A DNA stretch of 43,700 nucleotides from Alphaproteobacteria bacterium (GCA_009781045.1 WQYW01000018.1:1-43700), one strand, 5' to 3'; shown: positions 1 through 8,885, counted from the first letter of the stretch. The notes: generated from the sequence alone by a model not told the origin. A program made the numbers and translations.

Positions 1-118
1 CGCGCTTCCTTCAGACCCCACCTCGCGATGGTGCCCTTGCGCTTCGCTAACCCTTCGCCGTCATCAGGCTGGGTAAAGGACTCTAACCTCCAAGCTGTCG
101 ATCATGCTCGGCACACCA
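1..118. other. non-coding segment at window edge, unidentified
   Basis: No convincing reading frame crosses this stretch. It is rich in short C-rich blocks and ends in a run of six A residues directly before a strong hairpin. It could be the tail of a gene or element lying outside the window, or a dispersed intergenic repeat; I cannot identify it from sequence alone. Confidence 0.3.
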
Positions 119-124
119 AAAAAG

Positions 125-147
125 AGCCGCCGGAAACCGGCGGCTTT
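125..147. terminator. strong hairpin, probable bidirectional terminator
   Basis: A 9-bp perfect stem (AGCCGCCGG pairing with CCGGCGGCT) closes an AAA loop. It is preceded by a run of A and followed by TTT, so it could stop transcription from either side. On the plus strand it would end whatever lies left of the window. Confidence 0.75.
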
Positions 148-233
148 GAAAGTTGATAACAGGGAGGCGTCAAACAGAGTGACAGGAGCCACTCGGTGTC
201 CGAACGAGGACAATCGAAGTCATAAACCCGAAA

Positions 234-278
234 GCTTAATTGGCGGTAAACGAAGCACTTTTCCGCCAATTGTTAAGC
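234..278 (-). terminator. inverted repeat downstream of the DUF1192 gene
   Basis: AATTGGCGG at 238-246 pairs with CCGCCAATT at 263-271 around a 16-base loop, and an outer GCTTAA/TTAAGC adds further pairing. It lies about 50 bases past the stop of the leftward DUF1192 gene, where a terminator is expected, but there is no clear U-tract. Confidence 0.4.
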
Positions 279-305
279 CTGTCAGGCGGCGCCTCAGGGC
301 ACTTC

Positions 306-326
306 ATCGATCATCGATCATCGATC
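306..326. repeat. 7-bp tandem repeat, three copies
   Basis: The unit ATCGATC is repeated three times without mismatch, a few bases beyond the stop codon of the DUF1192 gene. No function is evident. Confidence 0.8.
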
Positions 327-328
327 CA

Positions 329-520
329 TCACGACCTGAAAAATGCGTCGGCACTGGCGCGGGAGGCGCGCTTTTTCGCCAGCGCGGTCTCGATCCGCGC
401 GATCTCGTCGCGCAGCACCATAATGCGCTCATGGAGATCATCAACCGACAACAGCGACAGATCCTGCCCGATCTCATGCACCGTTTTTTTGCGCGGACCG
501 TCGTCTTCGTCTCTCGCCAT
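329..520 (-). CDS. DUF1192 family small protein
   Basis: This is a 63-residue protein starting MARDEDDGPRKK. Its middle (HEIGQDLSLLSVDDLHERI) and following short heptad-like segment match the DUF1192 family, small acidic proteins common in Hyphomicrobiales. The second half is a predicted short coiled coil (DEIARIETALAKK). I chose the ATG at 520 because a GGAG-type ribosome binding site lies just before it and family members begin near here; the open frame continues 17 codons upstream with a basic, atypical stretch. It is transcribed away from the quinone oxidoreductase gene. The biochemical role of the family is unknown. Confidence 0.85.
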   Translation of the reverse strand: MARDEDDGPRKKTVHEIGQDLSLLSVDDLHERIMVLRDEIARIETALAKKRASRASADAFFRS

Positions 521-860
521 TGTCCCTCTCCGCCTCTTGCCTCGCCAGCTCCGGCCCTGGTGGTGGTACACCTTCTAAGGATTCCCCGGCCCGGGTTTCT
601 CCAGTCCTGCGAAAACGGCTGGCGCCTGAAGTGGCGGCGGGCCGACCAGGCCACGCCTCGCTTGCCTTGCCGGCATCCTGCAGACCAATAGAATGGAACC
701 GAATGATCCGGGCGACAGGGCTTCGACAGTGACATTCCCCGCCCCCGCTCACCGATTTCTCTTACCGCCCCTGCCCGGGAGCTGTCGACCGCGATCAACC
801 CGGGACAGCGGGGCCTGCCGACCCGAACCTGCCTGACGGCCAAACCTTGAAGGATGAATC
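521..860. other. divergent intergenic region
   Basis: These 340 bases separate the leftward DUF1192 gene and the rightward quinone oxidoreductase gene and should hold both promoters. Overlapping frames here have no family resemblance. I see no clear -35/-10 pair or operator. Confidence 0.5.
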
Positions 861-1898
861 ATGGAACAGCTTCCCACCCGGATGACAGTGGTCGCCATCA
901 CAAAGCCCGGCGGACCCGAAGTCCTGTGCTGCGAAACCCGCCCCGTACCCCAGCCCGGCCCCGGCCAGATCCTGGTCCGGGTGGAGGCCGCCGGCGTAAA
1001 CCGCCCCGATGTGGCACAGCGCTCCGGCTCCTATCCACCCCCACCCGGAGCCAGCGACCTGCCCGGACTGGAAATTGCCGGTCATGTGGCCGCAGTCGGC
1101 CCGGACTGCACCCGCCACAAGCGCGGCGACCGGGTGATGTCTCTGGTCGCCGGCGGCGGCTATGCGCAATACTGCATCGCCGAGGCCGCCCAGGCCATCA
1201 CCGTACCCGCCGCACTGTCGACCCAGGAGGCTGGCGCGGTGCCGGAAACGCTGATGACGGTGTGGCACAATGTCTTCGAACGTGGCGCCCTCAAAGCCGG
1301 CGAAACCCTTCTGGTCCATGGCGGATCCTCCGGCATCGGGACAATGGCGATCCAGCTCGGCAAGGCCCTCGGCGCCAATGTCCTGGTAACAGTGGGCAAT
1401 GACGAGAAGGCACAGGCCTGTCTCAGGCTCGGGGCCGACCATGCCATCCATTACCGGGAGCAGGATTTTGTCGCTGCGGTCAAGGCAGCCACCGGCCGCA
1501 AGGGGGCCGATGTCATTCTTGACATGGTCGGCGGCGATTATGTCGAGCGCAATTATGCCGCGGCCGCGCCAGGCGGCCGCATCGTCCAGATCGCCTTCCT
1601 CGGCGGTGCCCGGGCTCCAGTGAATTTCACGCAACTCATGGTGAAGCGCCTGATCCATACCGGCTCGACTCTGCGCCCGCGCTCCAACGCCGAAAAAGCG
1701 GCGATGGTGGCGGCGATTGAGGCCTCCGTCATGCCACTGTTGCATGACGGCCGCATCAGGCCGGTCATCGACAGCGTTTTTCCGCTGGAAAATGCCGCGG
1801 AAGCCCACCGCCGGATGGAAACAGGTGGCCATATCGGCAAAATCGTGCTCTGCGTCAACTCGCCCGAGGGTCCCCAAAGGTTACTTCAAACCCTTTGA
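861..1898 (+). CDS. NAD(P)H:quinone oxidoreductase, PIG3-like zinc-free MDR
   Basis: The 345-residue product belongs to the medium-chain dehydrogenase/reductase superfamily, quinone oxidoreductase (PIG3-like) branch: NADPH-dependent reduction of quinones or related electrophiles in the cytoplasm. The N-terminal catalytic domain shows the hallmarks PGPGQILVRVEAAGVNRPD and YPPPPGASDLPGLEIAG. The nucleotide-binding fold carries LVHGGSSGIGTMAIQLGKALGA (residues about 150-172). Cysteines of the structural-zinc lobe typical of alcohol dehydrogenases are absent, as expected for this branch. The ATG at 861 follows an AAGGA ribosome binding site. Length is normal. The natural substrate cannot be told from sequence. 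Confidence 0.93.
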   Translation: MEQLPTRMTVVAITKPGGPEVLCCETRPVPQPGPGQILVRVEAAGVNRPDVAQRSGSYPPPPGASDLPGLEIAGHVAAVGPDCTRHKRGDRVMSLVAGGGYAQYCIAEAAQAITVPAALSTQEAGAVPETLMTVWHNVFERGALKAGETLLVHGGSSGIGTMAIQLGKALGANVLVTVGNDEKAQACLRLGADHAIHYREQDFVAAVKAATGRKGADVILDMVGGDYVERNYAAAAPGGRIVQIAFLGGARAPVNFTQLMVKRLIHTGSTLRPRSNAEKAAMVAAIEASVMPLLHDGRIRPVIDSVFPLENAAEAHRRMETGGHIGKIVLCVNSPEGPQRLLQTL

Positions 1899-1979
1899 TT
1901 TCTTTCACATTCGTGGCATCTATCGGGCCCGGCCATGGCCCTTTTCGCAAGGGGCGGCGTTGAAGGCGGAGAATTGAGT

Positions 1980-4880
1980 TTGCGTCTGATCAGGTGCCTC
2001 GCGCTCATAGCGCTGGCGGTCATATCTGTTGTCGGGGCCACGTCCGCCCACGCGGCTGAGGCCATCCCGATTCGCAGCGACATGCGCGCGATTGACCTCA
2101 CCAACGTGGTTGAGCACCAGCAGAGCGATGGCGACCGCATCCAGGTGACGGCGACCGACGCCGAAAACAACGTGCGCCGCATTGAGGTCCGGGCCCGCGC
2201 CGGCGGGCAGAACTGGGTGGTGTTCGCGCTGACAAACCGCACCGACGAACAGCTCGACCGCCTCATCGTGGCGCCCCATTACCGCATCGTTTCCTCCGGG
2301 CTGATGCCACCCGATCTCGGCCTGTCCCGAATCGCCAACATCACGCCCTCCGCCGGTGATCCGCCCGAGCGTCAGGACAGTGCGACCGCCGACATCTTCC
2401 GCATCACCCTCGATCCCGGCGCGGTGGTCACCTATGTCGCCGAGATGCGCACCGACAAGCTGCCACTGCTCCAGCTGTGGGAGCCGGAGGCCTACAAGGA
2501 CAACGTCAACTCGCTGACGCTGTACCAGGGCATCGTGATCGGCATTTCCGGCCTGCTGGCTCTGGTGCTGACGATTCTGTTCGTCGTCAAGGGCAGCGCC
2601 ATGTTCCCCGCCGCCGCCGCCCTGGCGTGGTCGGTGCTGATCTATATCGGCATCGATTTCGGGTTCTGGAACAAGGTGCTGGACATGTCGACCAGCGCCG
2701 AACGGGTGTGGCGGGCGGCCGGCGAAGCCATCCTGACCGCGACGCTCCTGGTATTCCTCTTCGCCTATCTCAACCTCAATCGCTGGCATGTGCGCTATTC
2801 CCATATCACCATGGCCTGGCTCGTCTTCCTGGGCTCGCTGGTGCTGCTGGCCGTGTTCAATCCGGCCGTGGCCTCGGGGATTGCGCGGCTGTCGCTGGTG
2901 GCGATCGCATTCGGCGGCTTCACACTGATCGTCTACCTCTCCACCCATGGCTACGACCGCGCAGTGCTGCTGATTCCGACCTGGTTCCTGCTGGTGGTGT
3001 GGGTGGTGGCCGCCGGCATGGCCATTGCCGGCTCGGTAACCAATGATATCGCTGGGCCGGCGCTGCTCGGCGGTCAGGTCCTGATCGTCATGCTGATTGG
3101 CTTCACCGTCATGCAGCATGCCTTCGCCGGTGGCGGCGCCAGCACCGGCATCGTTCCCGACATGGAGCGCCGGGCGCTCGCCCTCACCGGCTCCGGCGAC
3201 ATGATCTGGGACTGGGACGTCTCCGCCGACAAGGTTTTCACCAGCCCCGAGGCCGAAAGCCTGCTCGGCCTCAAGCGCGGCACGCTCGAAGGCCCTGCCG
3301 CCAAATGGCTCGAGGTGCTGCACCCGCTCGATCAGGATCGCTTCCGCGCCGCCCTCGACAGCGTCCTCAACCAGCGCCGCGGACGTCTGGTCCAGGACTT
3401 CCGGCTGCGCACCCCCGATGGCCATTTCCTGTGGTTTGCGCTCAAGGCCCGTCCGGTGGTCGGCTCCGACAGCGAGGTCTCACGCGTGATCGGTACGCTG
3501 GCCAATGTCACCGAGCAGCGCAACGCCGAGGAGCGTCTGCTCCATGATTCGGTCCATGACAATCTCACCGGCCTGCCCAACCGCAAGCTCTTCATGGACC
3601 GCATGGGCGGACTGGTGACATTCTCCAAGAGCCTGCCCAACCTGCGTGTCACCCTGATCATGATCGACCTTGACCGCTTCAAACAGGTCAACGATTCGGT
3701 CGGCATTACGGTGGGGGATTCGATCCTGCTGGCGCTGGCGCGCCGCCTCACAAGAGTGCTCAAGCCCGAGGACACGCTGGCGCGTCTCGCCGGCGACCAG
3801 TTCGGCATGATCGTGCTCTCCGAACAGGATCCCAACCGCGTCATGGCGCTGGCGGAATCGATCCGCAAGACCATCCGCTCGCCGATCACCTTCAACAGTC
3901 GGGAGATTTTCCTCACCGCCTCCATCGGCGTAGCGCTGTCCGATCCTCAGACCAAGCTGTCCGACGAGATCATCAAGGACGCCGAGCTGGCGATGTACCA
4001 CTCCAAGCAGATCGGTGGCGACCGTATCGATATCTACAAGCCGGCAATGCGCACCCACAAAACCGACCGCCTGTCGCTCGAAAGTGATCTGCGCCGCTCC
4101 ATCGAGCGCCAGGAGATCACCATCCTCTATCAGCCCATCGTGCGGCTGCAGGACCGCTCGATCGCCGGTTTTGAGGCCCTGCTGCGCTGGGACCATCCCA
4201 AGCTCGGCCGCATGCCGCCCCTGGAATTCATCGCCATCGCCGAAGAGACCGGACTGATCATCGATCTGGGCATGTTCGTGCTCGATCAGACCGCACGCCA
4301 GCTCGCCACCTGGCAGCGCGCCATGCGCGCCCGCATCCCGATCTTTGCCAGCGTCAATGTCTCCTCACGCCAGCTGCTGCGCCACGATCTCATCCACGAC
4401 ATCCGCACCGTACTGTCGCGCTCATCGGTGGCCCGCAACACCCTCAAACTCGAACTGACCGAATCGCTGGTGATGGAGAACCCGGAGCATGCCGCCCATA
4501 TGCTGGCACGCATCCGCGAACTCGGCACCGGCCTGTCGCTCGACGATTTCGGCACCGGGCATTCGTCGCTCGCCTATCTGCAGCGCTTCCCCTTCGACAC
4601 CATCAAGATCGATCAGTCCTTCGTCCGCCCGACCACCACCGGCTCGCGGCCGGTGATCCTGAAATCGATCATATCCATGGTCCATGATCTCGGCATGAGC
4701 GTGGTCGCCGAGGGCGCCGAGTCGGACTCGGACGCCGTCGAACTCTACCAGCTGGGTTGCGAATTTGCCCAGGGCTACGCATTCAGTGAGCCCTTGAGTG
4801 CGGATGCCGCCACGAGGCTTCTGGCCCAGGTACGCGCGCCGGCTCCGCAGAACCGGGAGAATGCGCGGATGCAGAAATGA
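1980..4880 (+). CDS. membrane PAS-GGDEF-EAL protein, cyclic-di-GMP phosphodiesterase with degenerate cyclase site
   Basis: Residue numbers count from the upstream ATG at 1935. A signal-peptide-like segment (CLALIALAVISVVGATSAHA) leads a periplasmic domain, then about seven membrane helices (residues 190-395), a PAS domain (about 415-535), a GGDEF domain (about 540-705) and an EAL domain (about 715-965). The cyclase signature reads AGDQF instead of GGDEF, so synthesis of cyclic-di-GMP is doubtful. The EAL side looks active: FEALLRWDHP, DDFGTGHSSLAYL and VVAEGAE are all present. The architecture resembles 7TM-DISM sensors. I prefer the TTG at 1980 because GGAG lies 8 bases upstream and the signal peptide then starts cleanly; the ATG at 1935 has no ribosome binding site. 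The stop overlaps the next ORF. Confidence 0.93.
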   Translation: MRLIRCLALIALAVISVVGATSAHAAEAIPIRSDMRAIDLTNVVEHQQSDGDRIQVTATDAENNVRRIEVRARAGGQNWVVFALTNRTDEQLDRLIVAPHYRIVSSGLMPPDLGLSRIANITPSAGDPPERQDSATADIFRITLDPGAVVTYVAEMRTDKLPLLQLWEPEAYKDNVNSLTLYQGIVIGISGLLALVLTILFVVKGSAMFPAAAALAWSVLIYIGIDFGFWNKVLDMSTSAERVWRAAGEAILTATLLVFLFAYLNLNRWHVRYSHITMAWLVFLGSLVLLAVFNPAVASGIARLSLVAIAFGGFTLIVYLSTHGYDRAVLLIPTWFLLVVWVVAAGMAIAGSVTNDIAGPALLGGQVLIVMLIGFTVMQHAFAGGGASTGIVPDMERRALALTGSGDMIWDWDVSADKVFTSPEAESLLGLKRGTLEGPAAKWLEVLHPLDQDRFRAALDSVLNQRRGRLVQDFRLRTPDGHFLWFALKARPVVGSDSEVSRVIGTLANVTEQRNAEERLLHDSVHDNLTGLPNRKLFMDRMGGLVTFSKSLPNLRVTLIMIDLDRFKQVNDSVGITVGDSILLALARRLTRVLKPEDTLARLAGDQFGMIVLSEQDPNRVMALAESIRKTIRSPITFNSREIFLTASIGVALSDPQTKLSDEIIKDAELAMYHSKQIGGDRIDIYKPAMRTHKTDRLSLESDLRRSIERQEITILYQPIVRLQDRSIAGFEALLRWDHPKLGRMPPLEFIAIAEETGLIIDLGMFVLDQTARQLATWQRAMRARIPIFASVNVSSRQLLRHDLIHDIRTVLSRSSVARNTLKLELTESLVMENPEHAAHMLARIRELGTGLSLDDFGTGHSSLAYLQRFPFDTIKIDQSFVRPTTTGSRPVILKSIISMVHDLGMSVVAEGAESDSDAVELYQLGCEFAQGYAFSEPLSADAATRLLAQVRAPAPQNRENARMQK

Positions 4881-5041
4881 ACGAGGATGCCACCGGGAGC
4901 CGTTGCGCCTGCGACCCGACCGGACAGGAACTCAAAACCCTGCTGAACAGACGCATCGAAGAAGGTGACCTGTCCACCAGGACTTTTGGTGAAATCGTCG
5001 AGGAGGAATTGGGCGAAGTTCACACCGCGGGAAAATTGTGA
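4877..5041 (+). CDS. 54-residue hypothetical protein translationally coupled to the GGDEF-EAL gene
   Basis: The ATG at 4877 overlaps the TGA of the preceding gene in an ATGA arrangement, the classic sign of translational coupling. The product is short, acidic and hydrophilic, with two cysteines near the N-terminus (SRCACDPTG) and a C-terminal acidic segment (FGEIVEEELGEV). There is no signal peptide or membrane segment. I do not recognise a family. The overlap suggests it is made with the c-di-GMP enzyme and might bind or modulate it; that is inference only. It could also be a chance frame, since the overlap is the sole support. Confidence 0.5.
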   Translation: MNEDATGSRCACDPTGQELKTLLNRRIEEGDLSTRTFGEIVEEELGEVHTAGKL

Positions 5042-5346
5042 ATTTCACTCTGAGGAAAGCGAAGGCTCCGCCGATCGACGTCGGGAGGACCCGCGAGAGC
5101 CGGGAGCCAGGCAGAGGCCCTTGCCCAGACCCTTTGCCCCAGCCTCCCTTCGGTGCCACAAGCAACCGCGTTGCCGCAGGTGACGGTCACTTCAAAGCCA
5201 AACTGGCGAACCTGACGGAAACACCGCCTCTGCTTCCGGGCACCGGCAGAACTCTCCGGCCGCCCCCCCAGGGGAAGCCCGGTTCGGAAGACAAGGCCCC
5301 CCGCCCACCGCCGATGCTGTGCGATCTGGGGGGACAGACCCGAGCC
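5042..5346. other. convergent intergenic region, nothing recognised
   Basis: These 305 bases lie between the rightward 54-residue ORF and the leftward broken gene. The long overlapping plus-strand frame is proline/arginine-rich and looks like a shadow. No clear terminator hairpin was found. Confidence 0.4.
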
Positions 5347-6165
5347 CTAACCCTGTCCCCAGTCAACTGCTCCCACGACTCTGGGCTGTGCTCGCGATAC
5401 GAGGTTGCTGACAGGGAGGTGGAGGTCGAACTCTCTGCCGAAGAACTTCGAATCATGGGGATTGCCTGCATGCGGATGCTGCACATTCTGCTGGAGCCGG
5501 ATGGCTCTATCCGCAACGACCTTTCCGGTGCTGTCGCGCCTGAAAGTGTGTTCCCATATTACATTCCAGTAAAAATGCATGAGCACGTGGAAGCTGCCCG
5601 CCGGTTCCTGAGCCACCAGCATGGTGCAGAACAACAGCTCGGTAACCACATAATGCAGGAAATTTGCCGGGTTGCCCGCCACGACCGGATTCGCCCAGGT
5701 CTCCGGCCACCACCGCCCCGGCCTGTCGTACAGGTGGGAAGCCACGTTCAGGGAGCCTGAAGGCGGCAGGACCGTCGCTTGCGCGAGCTGGTTCGTTCCT
5801 CCAGGACCGACCACTGGACTGGCCGAAAAGAGTGGATCATACCACACTTCATGCGACGTCTCGTCGGTATCGCGACAAAGCGTCTTATTGCTCACAGTGA
5901 CCAGTACGCTGCCATCGCGCACGGTGGCACCCCGGTAGCGCGCCTGATTTGTGCCAATATATTTCAGCTAGATAAAGCCGAGGGTCCAACCGGCCACATC
6001 CTCACCAGCGGTTCCCTTCAGCGTCATCGCCCCGTCCGCATCTATCGTTGGCGAATTGAAAGCAAAGCCGCTGATAACTCCATTAAGCATCGGAGTCACA
6101 TCAGGTTTGGTCCCTGGAACCGTGATATGAAGCAGGACGCTACGCGTATCAATGGTGGCCACCAC
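5347..6165 (-). pseudogene. unknown gene interrupted by a single in-frame amber codon
   Basis: Two minus-strand open segments (6165-5971 and 5967-5347) are in the same frame and separated only by a TAG at 5968-5970. Translation reads smoothly across it (GWTLGFI*LKYIGTNQARYRG), so this was one gene of about 272 codons. One base change from CAG (Gln) would create the TAG. I set the start at the GTG at 6165 because AGGGAG lies 6 bases upstream. The protein has no signal peptide or membrane helix and contains many aromatic residues; I do not recognise the family. It lies 82 bases behind the exported-protein gene at 6248-6799 and may share its transcript. The product is probably truncated to 65 residues unless amber codons are suppressed. 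Confidence 0.65.
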
Positions 6166-6247
6166 GCAAATCTCCCTGAAACAAAAGAACAAAACGACAC
6201 CGCAATCTGCGGGGGGAATTCACAACTTTCGACGGGCAGGAGCGAAG

Positions 6248-6799
6248 CTATTGTGATTTCGGCATTTCAAAAACCGGGCCCGCAAAACGCTGTTTGCCAT
6301 CGCAGGTCGTGACAACAAACCGGAACTTTCCGGACAACCGGACGTTCCGGTCGCAGGTCCGGTTGCATTGCGACGAACAGGTCATCCCGGTCCATGGAAC
6401 AGGCTTCAGCCCTCGTTCCCCAACTCTGACACAGCGACCGATGGGCTCGCCACAGACCGTGACCAGTTTGAGCGAACTCACATCGAGTTCCCGAATCGGG
6501 GAAAATGAGCCATCGGGCTGCTGCCACTCCACGATGAGTTCCGGGACCAGATCGATCGGTCGGCTCGCCTCTATTTCCACAGATCCTGGAATCTGTCCGT
6601 TGCGGACCTCGACTTCGGTGCTGTGGTCCTGCTCCGCATGTGAGAGTTGAGCCGGTGAAAGCTGAGCCGTGGACATTCGCGGCGCGTCTGAAGATTCCGA
6701 CGCCGCAGCCCCGGAAGTTGCCAGCGGGCTCCCTGAGCCGCCCGAAAATGCGGCGAGAAATGCAAAAACGGCCATCCAGCGGGGCACGAGCACCTCCAT
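6248..6799 (-). CDS. exported hypothetical protein, cysteine-rich
   Basis: The 183-residue product starts with a signal peptide (MEVLVPRWMAVFAFLAAFSG) followed by an Ala/Ser-rich low-complexity linker to about residue 60. The rest is a soluble domain with paired cysteines (CGEPIGRC near residue 115; CSSQCNRTC near 140; a final TTCDG), suggesting disulfides in the periplasm or outside the cell. No family is recognised. It is the first gene of a probable two-gene leftward unit with the amber-interrupted gene 82 bases downstream. The ATG at 6799 is the natural start for the signal peptide. Confidence 0.65.
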   Translation of the reverse strand: MEVLVPRWMAVFAFLAAFSGGSGSPLATSGAAASESSDAPRMSTAQLSPAQLSHAEQDHSTEVEVRNGQIPGSVEIEASRPIDLVPELIVEWQQPDGSFSPIRELDVSSLKLVTVCGEPIGRCVRVGERGLKPVPWTGMTCSSQCNRTCDRNVRLSGKFRFVVTTCDGKQRFAGPVFEMPKSQ

Positions 6800-7416
6800 T
6801 TTCAGAAAAGGCAGGGGTTCCAGAGCTTGGTTCGACGAAGACGATTTCCGCTCCGCTCAGACCGGATCGGGTGCGGCAGGATGGTGGCATCGGGTGCGCC
6901 GGAACGATTCCTGGCGCACCTCGCAGCCCCCCAGGAGGAATGACTCACTCCAGATATTGCCGCAATGACGCTGTGGACACGTTTTCGTGAACGGCACTTG
7001 CCGGTGGCCTGTCGCCGAGGCTGTGTGGCGCGACCTGTCGGATGGCGGGTATCGCTGCTGGCTCAAACGGGAAACGACAACGGAAGCTGCCTCCTGCAGA
7101 ACCGGACGCTGCAGCGCCGTCTCACCGCCGGGGCCACTCCGCCCTCAAGGCTCGCAAACGCATGCCGGCACTTCAGAGATTGCAGCCGCACGGAGCGCAA
7201 CAATCGCTCCCGCACGGCACCGCCTTGCCAGGCCAAACGCCCTGAGTGCGCATCAGAAGTTCCACCTGCAGACAACGGCGGGAGAGGTGGTACGCAGGTT
7301 CACAGCACCCCTCCCAACCCGCCATTGCGTTTTGCGGCGTTTGCCTGAACATGATACACAGATGATAGCGTCGGCCTCTCCAGAGGGGGCGGCACGCAAA
7401 GTGAACGGGGTTGTCC
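6800..7416. other. divergent intergenic region, no gene recognised
   Basis: These 617 bases separate two divergent exported-protein genes. Several overlapping 60-145 codon frames exist, but all are Arg/Pro-rich shadows without ribosome binding sites. No RNA gene or repeat was recognised. Confidence 0.45.
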
Positions 7417-7926
7417 ATGTATGAAATGATGAAAAAATGCAGGGCGCGGATGGCGGTGCTGTTGCTGCCTGCCGCATTGTCGGCGTTATTTGTGCTCGGT
7501 TCCGGTGGTGCCGCAGCCGCGGCTGAACAAAAGGTGGCAACGCCTGCTCTTCGACACCAGTTCGCCATACTGATTCTGGATGCCGGGAAGAGGTCTTCGA
7601 GTGGTTCGCTGATAAATTCACCGTTCAAAATCACAAAAGCATTCATAACAGAAATGAGGTCCGGGGCGCTCAACACCAACGCTTACGACGATTTCTATTG
7701 CGTCTGGCTGGAGGGCGACAGGTGGGGGACGGTCCGTCTGATCGCGGTCTCCGTTTCACGGCTGTTGCACCGCAGTCGCGGCCTGTTCGGGAAGACGGAC
7801 GTTTCAACAGAGAGCAGCACCAGGCTGTATTTCATGGATGACCAGGACTGGACGTTCAAATGCGGACGAACGATGCAGCGCTTCCCGGAACTCGTTGGTA
7901 AAACCTTCACGGAAAAGCCGCGGTGA
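7417..7926 (+). CDS. exported hypothetical protein
   Basis: The 169-residue product begins MYEMMKKCRARMAVLLLP and carries a signal peptide running to about residue 35 (GSGGAAAAAE), so export is likely. The mature part, about 130 residues, has two cysteines (FYCVWLEG and WTFKCGRT) that could pair, and alternates charged and aromatic residues. No family is recognised. I chose the ATG at 7417, with CGGGG six bases upstream; a TTG two codons earlier is possible. The gene faces away from the exported-protein pair at 5.3-6.8 kb and ends just before the IS110 remnant. Confidence 0.65.
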   Translation: MYEMMKKCRARMAVLLLPAALSALFVLGSGGAAAAAEQKVATPALRHQFAILILDAGKRSSSGSLINSPFKITKAFITEMRSGALNTNAYDDFYCVWLEGDRWGTVRLIAVSVSRLLHRSRGLFGKTDVSTESSTRLYFMDDQDWTFKCGRTMQRFPELVGKTFTEKPR

Positions 7927-8102
7927 GCCTGTCGCTACCATCCCGCCGGGGCGCCAACAACCGGTCCAGCGCGATCCCGACTACCACCGATGGCACTTTT
8001 GGAAGGTCGCGCTGGCGACCCGGTGCCGCAACGCGAAGGACCTGAACGACACCTTCCGTCTTTTGGCCTCCCTTCCGGGCGATCGGCCTGACCTCAACCG
8101 AA

Positions 8103-8885
8103 TCAGGAAGACCTGAAGATCGCGCCTTCGATGGCGACGCCGCTGCTCACATATTTCCAGAGCGCCCACCATGTCCGATTTTTTCCCATCGCCGTCATCA
8201 GCTTCGGCGCGCGCTCTGAACCACTGCGCCAGCGCCGAATCCGGCTGATGGCGCAGCCACAGCCACGCCATCCGAAAAAGCGTCTCCCGCAACCTCGGAT
8301 TGCCCGATTTCAACCCACCCTTGCCGCCATCGGCGAGCACACTCTGCCCCGGCGACAAGCCTGCAAAAGCCTCAACCTGGCGACGGTTTTCGAAATGGCG
8401 GGACAACAGGCCTTCGCCCCACAGCACCGCAACCGCTTCGGTGTCGACGCCCTTGAGCCTCAGCAGCCTCTTCACCGGCGCATCTGCCGGCTGTGCGGCA
8501 ATCAGCGCGTCGCGCTCTGTCTCGATCGCCTTGATGTGCTCAAGCACCAGTTCCAGTCGATCCAGCTCACGGCGCACCTCGTCGGTCACGTGCTTCGGCA
8601 GATCCTGTCCTTCATCGCTGCGCAGTCCGTCAAGGCGCGCGCGCCGATCTGCCGCGAGCGGCTGATAGTCCAGGATCCCTCGAGAAAAAAGCAGTCTGTT
8701 GATGCGACTGACGTTGCCGTCGCGATCCCCGATCAACATGCCGCGTTCCCGGCATAACCGCTTCATATCCTCTTCGTCAGGCGGCGGAATCCGCAGCATT
8801 GTGCACGCCTGCGCCTCACCACGCCGGTGGGCCATCAGCTGCGCCAGCAGCTTCTCACCACCGATACGCCTGGTCGGCCTGCGTC
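8103..8885 (-). pseudogene. IS110-family transposase remnant
   Basis: The leftward frame keeps the middle and C-terminal part of an IS110/IS116/IS902 transposase: an RRIGGEKLLAQLMAHRRGE-type segment, a coiled middle, then FAGLSPGQSVLADGGKGGLK, SGNPRLRETLFRMAWLWLRH and SALAQWFRARA, which belong to the helix-hairpin-helix and catalytic-serine region. The N-terminal DEDD domain is missing. A frameshift/deletion lies near 8175: the native C-terminus (ALWKYVSSGVAIEGAIFRSS) is readable in another frame and ends in TGA at 8103-8105. The element cannot encode an active transposase. No terminal boundaries were found. Confidence 0.85.

Noticed and set aside
795..1877. 360-codon minus-strand frame antisense to the quinone oxidoreductase
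   Set aside because: The plus-strand gene has clear motifs; the antisense product has no domain and no ribosome binding site.
1920..3425. 501-codon minus-strand frame antisense to the GGDEF-EAL gene
   Set aside because: It mirrors the codons of a clearly real gene, has a His/Gly/Gln-rich composition and no family resemblance; a GC-rich shadow.
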